Source: Acidobacteriota bacterium
Lineage (GTDB): Bacteria; Acidobacteriota; Terriglobia; Acidiferrales; UBA7541
Length of the DNA stretch: 50,782 nucleotides
Assembly (NCBI GenBank): GCA_003224525.1
Contig: QHZB01000185.1
Coordinates: forward strand, 1-50,782
Direction of reading: 5' to 3'
The notes beneath the pieces were generated by a model. That model did not search any database and was not told where the DNA came from. It was given only the letters and a program-made list of their open reading frames with translations. Position numbers and translations under genes: made by a program. Below, one piece after another: positions 45,371 to 50,782 of the stretch (position 1 is the stretch's first letter; each line of letters starts with the position of its first letter).

Positions 45371-46720
45371 ATGAGGCAAATCCGGCCAATGAAAAGCTTC
45401 CGGATATCCGTGGCGTTGTTACTCACTCTCGGTTTTTCGACGCTTGCTTCAAATCCTCTAGAGGCCCAAACCTGTACGGTGACTGCTGGAACGGGCACCC
45501 TAGATTCTCATTTCGATTCCGAATATACCGAGAATGGTCCAGGAACTGGGAAAGAGCCCTTAGGCATGCCCGGCTGGACCGGAGCTGACAGCAGCTACTC
45601 GGTGCTGTTGCCGAGCGGCGACAGCGCGTTTTTCTTTTCTGACTCGTATGTCGGTGAGTACCCGACGTTAAGCGGCGACGGAACGGTGAGTACGAATTCC
45701 AACGGGTTGCGTACACGTGCTGCGAACTGCGGTGCTCCGTTGTGCAATCCGCCCACGAACCTTTATCATGCGCACAACAGCATCGTCGTGCAGAGCGCGG
45801 CCACCGGACAATTGTCAACGCTCATGGGACCCAAGGATCTCACTTCCGGATACTCGACCTCGTACTTCGTACCCGCGACTGCCGCCGTCACGGGTCACTT
45901 CTATTGGATGGGAGACTCAGTGGTGGTGCAGGTGGACAGCACAGGAACAAAGAAACTTTGGACCTTTGTGATGGAGTGGGACAGCAGCTTCAATTACTAC
46001 GGCAGCGCAATTGCCCAGTTATCGTTGCCTAGTCTGGCCCTTGAGAGCATCACGCTCCTGAGCAATGTCCCGTCCGGCAATGTGGTTCATTGGGGAACTG
46101 CGATGTGGCTCGATGGAAGCTACGGCAACAACTATCTCTATGTCTACGGGATTGAGGACAACGCGCAAAACGGCAGATTTCCGTTCATCGCGCTCACGAA
46201 TCCAGCCGTTGGAGTTTCTGGGGTCGCCAACACGAACAACTGGTACGTTTGGAACGGAAATAGCTGGGTTACCGGGCTGACCAACGCGGTGCAGATCATC
46301 GGCGCACCAAACGACCCGAACAACGCGGGCGATTACGTCAGCAGCGAATATAGCGTGAAGAAAATCCACAGCAGTGCGGGGACGACTTACCTGTTGGTGG
46401 CCCAAGACACAAAGGTCCCGTTCGGAACGTGGAAAGATATCACTCTTTATTCTGCCTGCAGGCCACAGGGACCCTTTTCGGCGAAAGATGTAGTGTATTC
46501 AACGCCGGAAACCGGCTCCACGAAGGTACCAGGGATGACGTCGTCACAATCGCTCGCTGGGATTATTCTGACGTACAATCCGCATGCCCACCCGCAGTTC
46601 ACCAGCAATGGCCAGCTGCTGATTTCTTATGATTTGAACGCCAGCAACAGCGGAGATCTCCTTTACGCAGACACATATCGACCGAAGTTTATTCGCGTGA
46701 AGATTGCCGGATTGAAGTGA
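45371..46720 (+). CDS. Secreted DUF4185/DUF5005-like protein, copy 1
   Basis: 449 residues; AAGGAGG precedes ATG 45371. The signal peptide is RISVALLLTLGFSTLASNPLEAQ. Near the start of the mature part come WTGADSSYSVLLPSGDSAFFFSDSYVG (landmark at about residues 66-92), then YHAHNSIVVQS, FYWMGDSVVVQ, WGTAMWLDGSYGNNYLYVYG and FTSNGQLLISYDLNAS. This matches the five-bladed propeller family DUF4185/DUF5005, related to glycoside hydrolase folds and often near polysaccharide-degradation genes. The substrate is unknown. It begins a four-gene run. Confidence 0.72.
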   Translation: MRQIRPMKSFRISVALLLTLGFSTLASNPLEAQTCTVTAGTGTLDSHFDSEYTENGPGTGKEPLGMPGWTGADSSYSVLLPSGDSAFFFSDSYVGEYPTLSGDGTVSTNSNGLRTRAANCGAPLCNPPTNLYHAHNSIVVQSAATGQLSTLMGPKDLTSGYSTSYFVPATAAVTGHFYWMGDSVVVQVDSTGTKKLWTFVMEWDSSFNYYGSAIAQLSLPSLALESITLLSNVPSGNVVHWGTAMWLDGSYGNNYLYVYGIEDNAQNGRFPFIALTNPAVGVSGVANTNNWYVWNGNSWVTGLTNAVQIIGAPNDPNNAGDYVSSEYSVKKIHSSAGTTYLLVAQDTKVPFGTWKDITLYSACRPQGPFSAKDVVYSTPETGSTKVPGMTSSQSLAGIILTYNPHAHPQFTSNGQLLISYDLNASNSGDLLYADTYRPKFIRVKIAGLK

Positions 46721-46821
46721 GCTGAGTTGCGATGAGCACCTTGCGAGAACTAAGTTTTAGATTGATCTTGCGCGAGTTCTGAACCTTCGTTAGAGAGCTC
46801 TTTTAGCGACTCGAGGTATCC

Positions 46822-47946
46822 ATGAAACCGTTCGCATTTCTCCTTCTCTTTATCGGATCGCTTGCGGGCCAGTCGGATATCTCTTCTTCCGCAGTCGCGA
46901 CCAGCAGGCCAGGCACGATCCGGCCGCTGCCCGAGTTTGGTTATACAGATGGGTGGCTGGGAGCTGACGATGCCTACTCCATTCCGCTTACCTCCACCGA
47001 GAGCCTTTGGCTGTTCGGCGACACATTCGTAGGGACCGCCGAAACCAAGCTTAGGAATCAGGCCAAAACCATGGTTCATAACAGCGTCGGCATTTCTAAA
47101 TGTGAGCAGGGCAAGAACTGCACCCTGCGTTATTTCTGGAAGGCCCCCAACAGCCCTAAGCCGCGGTCGTTTTTCGATACCGGCACCGACGAACTGTATT
47201 ACTGGCCACTGGACGGATTTCTTGCGGGCAAGGCTCTCTATCTGTCTCTACTCGCGGTTCGCAACAAGCCCGGGGCCAGTCTCGGCGATGCTTTCGGATT
47301 CGAGATTGTCGGTACCAGGCTGGCGGCGATTGATAACGTGCGCACAGCGCCTGAAAAATGGCATGTCGGCATTCAAGACCTTACCGACGCCCATCTTTGG
47401 CCCGGCGTCTCCATGGTACCCGATGGCAAGTATGTGATCTGGTATACGCAGGTCAGTGAAGGTGAGGGCCGCGGGTTTATGACGGAGATGCGGCTGCCAC
47501 GAGATAAGATGGCGAAGCCTTCCGGTAACTGGGAGTACCTAAATAAAGATAATCACTGGGTTGCAGGACTGGCGAGCAAGGATGCCATGCACGTGATTGA
47601 ACAACCCATCAGCGAGATGTCCGTGCGCTATCATCCCTCACTCCAAAAGTGGCTGGCGCTTTCGCCTGGGCCCGATTTCCCTTCCCCGCGGGCAGTTGCA
47701 CGATTCGCAGATTCGCCCATTGGCCCCTGGTCCAGTCCGCAAACGATTTATGAGTTCCCGGAAATGAAGCGCGACAACACGGGCTACGACAAGGACACAT
47801 TCTGCTACGCCGTGAAGGAACATATCGAATTTACCGAAAACAAAATTGCTTTGACCTATGCGTGCAATTCGATGATCCTGTCAAAGACAATAACCAATAT
47901 GAACATCTACCGGCCGCGGTCTGTGATTCTGGATCTCCCAAAATGA
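46822..47946 (+). CDS. Secreted DUF4185-like protein, copy 2
   Basis: 374 residues with a signal peptide (KPFAFLLLFIGSLAG). It repeats the layout of the preceding gene: DGWLGADDAYSIPLTSTESL followed by WLFGDTFVG, then MVHNSVGISK, YWPLDGFLAGKALYLSLLAV and MVPDGKYVIWY. The two are paralogues, though strongly diverged. Conserved acidic residues in ADDAYSI and FGDTFVG could be catalytic or calcium-binding. It ends in an ATGA overlap with the esterase gene. Confidence 0.75.
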   Translation: MKPFAFLLLFIGSLAGQSDISSSAVATSRPGTIRPLPEFGYTDGWLGADDAYSIPLTSTESLWLFGDTFVGTAETKLRNQAKTMVHNSVGISKCEQGKNCTLRYFWKAPNSPKPRSFFDTGTDELYYWPLDGFLAGKALYLSLLAVRNKPGASLGDAFGFEIVGTRLAAIDNVRTAPEKWHVGIQDLTDAHLWPGVSMVPDGKYVIWYTQVSEGEGRGFMTEMRLPRDKMAKPSGNWEYLNKDNHWVAGLASKDAMHVIEQPISEMSVRYHPSLQKWLALSPGPDFPSPRAVARFADSPIGPWSSPQTIYEFPEMKRDNTGYDKDTFCYAVKEHIEFTENKIALTYACNSMILSKTITNMNIYRPRSVILDLPK

Positions 47947-48917
47947 GAGCGTCCGGCGCAAGCTCGCCCTCCCCGTTCTCACTGGAACGATACAGAGCCA
48001 ACAGATCCAATATTTCCACCAAGAAATTAGCAGTCTATTGTCTGTTTCTGCTGACTTGGGTTTCAGCAGTCGAAGCCCAAACGACCGTCGCACACCCGCT
48101 CGCTGCAAGGGGTCGGAAAGCGCTTGTAAGGGACGCTGTTTTTCACAGCACCTCTCTCGAACGCGACATGCGTTATCGGGTGCTTCTTCCCCAACATTAC
48201 GAAAGCGGTGGAAGGTTCCCTGTGCTCTATTTGCTGCACGGTCTCTACGGCGACTATCTCAACTGGGACACCAGAACCAATCTGGAAAATTACGCACGAG
48301 ATATGCGTCTGCTGATCGTAATGCCGGATGCAGACAACTCCTGGTACACCGATTCTGCGACAGTTCCACAAGACAAGTTTGAAGATTACATCGCGAAAGA
48401 CCTGATATCCGAGGTCGATGAGAAATATCGCACTATTCGCGCGCGACACGGGCGCGCAATTGCCGGACTTTCGATGGGCGGGTATGGCGCGGCGAAATTG
48501 GCGCTCAAGTACCCTGAGTTGTTCGCATTCGCCGGCAGTCTAAGCGGTGCGTTGAATGCGCCTCACAATCTTGACACGCTCAGGCCCGAGTTCCGCACCA
48601 AGCTCCTGGAAGTTTTCGGCAATGAGGGGAGTCCACAGCGCGCCGACAATGACATTTTTCCGCTGTTGAACACTCCGCCACAGACTCCCTATCCGTATTT
48701 TTACTTGGCTTGCGGTACCGAAGATTTCTTTTTGGATACAAATCGCACCTTCACGTTGCAGCTCTCATCCCACAAACTTGCTTATGAGTACCATGAAACG
48801 CCGGGGGCGCACGCCTGGGAGTACTGGAACAGCGCGTTAGAACCAATGCTGCAGACCGTTGAGCAAATGATTGGCGAGTCTCCGAAGTCGGCACATTCAA
48901 AGCAGAAGAAACCATGA
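47943..48917 (+). CDS. Exported esterase of the esterase-D/S-formylglutathione-hydrolase type
   Basis: 324 residues from ATG 47943, which overlaps the previous stop. An internal hydrophobic signal ([18 protein letters not shown]) lies after 30 polar residues. The alpha/beta-hydrolase core has [15 protein letters not shown] for the oxyanion hole, the nucleophile in [10 protein letters not shown], an acid in CGTEDFF and the His in PGAHAWEYW. Members remove acetyl, feruloyl or similar esters from sugars, which fits a polysaccharide-trimming role. It overlaps the dehydratase gene by ATGA. Confidence 0.88.
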   Translation: MRASGASSPSPFSLERYRANRSNISTKKLAVYCLFLLTWVSAVEAQTTVAHPLAARGRKALVRDAVFHSTSLERDMRYRVLLPQHYESGGRFPVLYLLHGLYGDYLNWDTRTNLENYARDMRLLIVMPDADNSWYTDSATVPQDKFEDYIAKDLISEVDEKYRTIRARHGRAIAGLSMGGYGAAKLALKYPELFAFAGSLSGALNAPHNLDTLRPEFRTKLLEVFGNEGSPQRADNDIFPLLNTPPQTPYPYFYLACGTEDFFLDTNRTFTLQLSSHKLAYEYHETPGAHAWEYWNSALEPMLQTVEQMIGESPKSAHSKQKKP

Positions 48918-50185
48918 AGATCGTAGACCTTCGCGCAACCACCGTCGCCGTTCCTTTGGAAGCCCCTCTGCGTCATGCGAACGGAGCACACTGGGGAAGA
49001 TTTGTTCGTACCATCGTGGAGGTCGAAACTGACGATGGCTTGATCGGGTTGGGCGAGATGGGCGGAGGTGGAGAAGCTGCCGAGACCAGTATCCGTGCGC
49101 TGAAACCGTACCTAGTCGGCCACGATCCTCTGCAGCTAGAGCAGTTGTATTGGAAAATCTGCAATCCCACGGCATCCCTTTACAACAATCGGGCACAACT
49201 CCACGCTGCGATCGAATTCGCGTGCATGGATTTGGCCGGCAAGAAGCTTGGGATTCGAGCGTGCGATATGCTTGGCGGCGCATTACGAGAAGAAGTTCGC
49301 TTTGCTAGCTATCTCTTCTATCGCTACGCCGATCCGAAGACTGGACTGGGCGGCGAGGAAACCGCGGATCAGATGGTTGCGGCAGCAAGGAAACTGAAAC
49401 GGGAACACGGATTTCGCTCGCACAAATTGAAGGGCGGTGTTTTCCCTCCGGATCACGACTTGGAGGTTTACTTGGCGCTCGCAGCGGAATTTCCCGAGGA
49501 CTCGTTTCGGCTGGACCCCAATGCCGCCTGGAGCGTTGAGGAATCCATTCGCATCGGACGCGCCATAGAGACAGTCCGGAATGACTACTTCGAAGATCCC
49601 TGCTGGGGATTGGAGGGAATGCGCCGCGTCCGATCATTCGTTAAGATTCCCACCGCAACGAACACGGTGGTGGTTAATTTTGAACAGCTCGCCGCCTGCA
49701 TCCGACTGAATGCCATAGATGTAATCCTGCTGGACACGACTTTTTGGGGTGGACTGCGCCAAGCGTGGAAGGCGACGGTTGTCTGTGAAAAATTTCAGTG
49801 GGGAATCAGCATTCATTCGAGCGGAGAATTGGGAATTCAGTTAGCCACCATGCTTCATCTAGGAGCCGCTATCCCCAACCTGACTTTTGCAGCCGATGCC
49901 CATTATCACCATCTCACCGACGACATTCTGAAAGGCGGCAAGATGAAGTACGTTGACGGCAAGATTGCCGTTCCTACGGGCAATGGATTGGGCGTGGAGC
50001 TAGACCGCGATAAATTGCAACTATACGCAGAATTGTTTCGGAGCACCGGCGGCTATGCTTATGACCGCGACCCACAGCGCCCGCAATGGTTTGCCGTTGT
50101 TCCTGAAACGCGTTTCGCAGAACCGAACGAATGTCGTAGGGGACAGAAAAAGGAGCGATCTCAAAACATTTCCGGTCGCAAATAG
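48914..50185 (+). CDS. Enolase-superfamily sugar-acid dehydratase (glucarate-dehydratase-like)
   Basis: 423 residues. The N-terminal capping domain ([33 protein letters not shown]) precedes a TIM barrel with catalytic HKLKGG, metal ligands in RLDPNAAW and [12 protein letters not shown], and [20 protein letters not shown] with the catalytic His. [14 protein letters not shown] at the end resembles glucarate dehydratases. No signal peptide, so it works in the cytoplasm, dehydrating an aldonate or aldarate to a 2-keto-3-deoxy acid. The product would fit the lactonase, SDR and FAH genes at 26-28 kb. The C-terminal 30 residues are an unconserved basic tail. Confidence 0.9.
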   Translation: MKIVDLRATTVAVPLEAPLRHANGAHWGRFVRTIVEVETDDGLIGLGEMGGGGEAAETSIRALKPYLVGHDPLQLEQLYWKICNPTASLYNNRAQLHAAIEFACMDLAGKKLGIRACDMLGGALREEVRFASYLFYRYADPKTGLGGEETADQMVAAARKLKREHGFRSHKLKGGVFPPDHDLEVYLALAAEFPEDSFRLDPNAAWSVEESIRIGRAIETVRNDYFEDPCWGLEGMRRVRSFVKIPTATNTVVVNFEQLAACIRLNAIDVILLDTTFWGGLRQAWKATVVCEKFQWGISIHSSGELGIQLATMLHLGAAIPNLTFAADAHYHHLTDDILKGGKMKYVDGKIAVPTGNGLGVELDRDKLQLYAELFRSTGGYAYDRDPQRPQWFAVVPETRFAEPNECRRGQKKERSQNISGRK

Positions 50186-50782
50186 GGCCTCGGATTTGCG
50201 TTCAAGAATCTTGGCCCAGTATGCATAGCCAGCTTTTCGAACGCATTTTGTGCGGTTACCCGTTTTCTTGCTTGCTGATCCCCCGCTCATTTCCAACTCG
50301 ATGGCCCATTGCCAGCGGCGCCTGGGGAACGAGCCTGGTTCCTGGACAAGAGCCCTTGCGCTGGCGCATCGGACCGCCGAACACGAATTACGCAACGCGT
50401 TATCCTGTTGGGCGACAACGCCACCGCTCGTGCGCCTCAAGTGCGCAACAGTTTCGGATTGGCGCTTGCCGACGGCATGAAGCGGATTGCTGACGCGATG
50501 GCGAGCGCAGAGCGCTCAGCGGAGGCCATTCGCGACCAATGAAACGTGCTGAGATGCCGACCCATCTTCTGTCATTCACAATCCTCCAAGGAAGCAATTG
50601 ATTGTCCAGGGGTGCCGAGCCGACGGTTCAGCTGGTCACGAAGGCGTCGCTGCCACCCGCGATACTCGCCTGGAAGGCGGCTAGTAAAGCTCATGCCGAC
50701 CGCCTCTCGGTTGGGATGCAGGATTGTCCTTGGAAGAGGTGGGGGTTGGCGGCTGAAGGTTGACAGTGGAAAGGCCGCGCCC
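50186..50782. other. Region without a supported gene
   Basis: 597 bases to the end of the window. Frames at 50309-50542 (plus, 77 residues, ending GMKRIADAMASAERSAEAIR) and 50572-50694 (minus, 40 residues with GAGAGG upstream) are open but match nothing recognised. The first may be the tail of a decayed gene. A palindromic repeat lies at 50503. Confidence 0.4.
50503..50517. repeat. Small palindromic repeat, copy 6
   Basis: GAGCGC-AGA-GCGCTC. On the minus strand it reads GAGCGC-TCT-GCGCTC followed by GCCA, the same loop and flank as copies 3 and 4 at 8461-8502, more than 40 kb away. Confidence 0.55.

Noticed and set aside
50572-50694. Minus-strand 40-codon frame with GAGAGG upstream.
   Set aside because: It is too short, with no similarity and no context to support coding.

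Overview
The window is bacterial and gene-dense, with a fairly high G+C content, and it most resembles an Acidobacteriota chromosome. The pointers are a 1083-residue Oar-type TonB-dependent receptor with an N-terminal carboxypeptidase-regulatory-like domain, an obgE-nadD-rsfS-(sigma54 activator)-rlmH cluster, many Tat-exported enzymes, and a mix of PQQ dehydrogenase, erythromycin-esterase-like and YCF48-like proteins. This assignment is inference from gene content; there is no rRNA gene to confirm it.

Left part (1 to about 9 kb) is housekeeping: a partial membrane-anchored metallo-beta-lactamase-fold protein, then the tightly overlapping obgE-nadD-rsfS-sigma54 activator run and rlmH. After these come a DadA-like oxidoreductase, a DapB-like dehydrogenase and a pterin carbinolamine dehydratase. 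Decayed genes are interspersed (RDD, DoxX, DUF5131, LPG-synthase-like and receiver-domain remnants), and a small palindromic repeat family is scattered here and recurs further on.

Middle left (10 to 22.2 kb) holds a candidate structured RNA with its own promoter and terminator, an ABC ATPase, a Tat-exported M20-like protein that lacks usual metal ligands, and a YCF48-like protein. It also holds an exported module: Tat-DapA-like aldolase, PQQ dehydrogenase, cytochrome c and exported cupin. Two secreted proteins, a DinB-like fragment and an erythromycin-esterase-like protein follow.

The 22.2 to 26.5 kb stretch is a breakpoint zone rich in toxin-antitoxin material. It contains a helicase fragment fused to a PIN toxin remnant, the tail of its antitoxin, an intact RHH/PIN pair, an intact hipBA operon with repeated operators, and a twice-frameshifted FAH-family hydrolase. 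A further AbrB/PIN remnant lies at 11 kb.

The right half (26.5 to 50.2 kb) reads as a carbohydrate-utilisation island. It has an SMP-30 lactonase and divergent SDR dehydrogenase, a mutarotase-like protein, two overlapping cupin-type phosphoglucose-isomerase-like genes, the Oar-type receptor, a frameshifted Tat-glycosidase, a sugar-porter MFS transporter and a long ManA-like isomerase. It also has a DeoR regulator, a ROK sugar kinase, a second Tat-exported six-hairpin glycosidase-like protein, and an operon of two DUF4185-like secreted proteins, an esterase and an enolase-superfamily sugar-acid dehydratase. Together they suggest capture of an oligosaccharide, periplasmic trimming, import, and a split fate between phosphosugar isomerisation and non-phosphorylative oxidation. 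The substrate cannot be read from the sequence.
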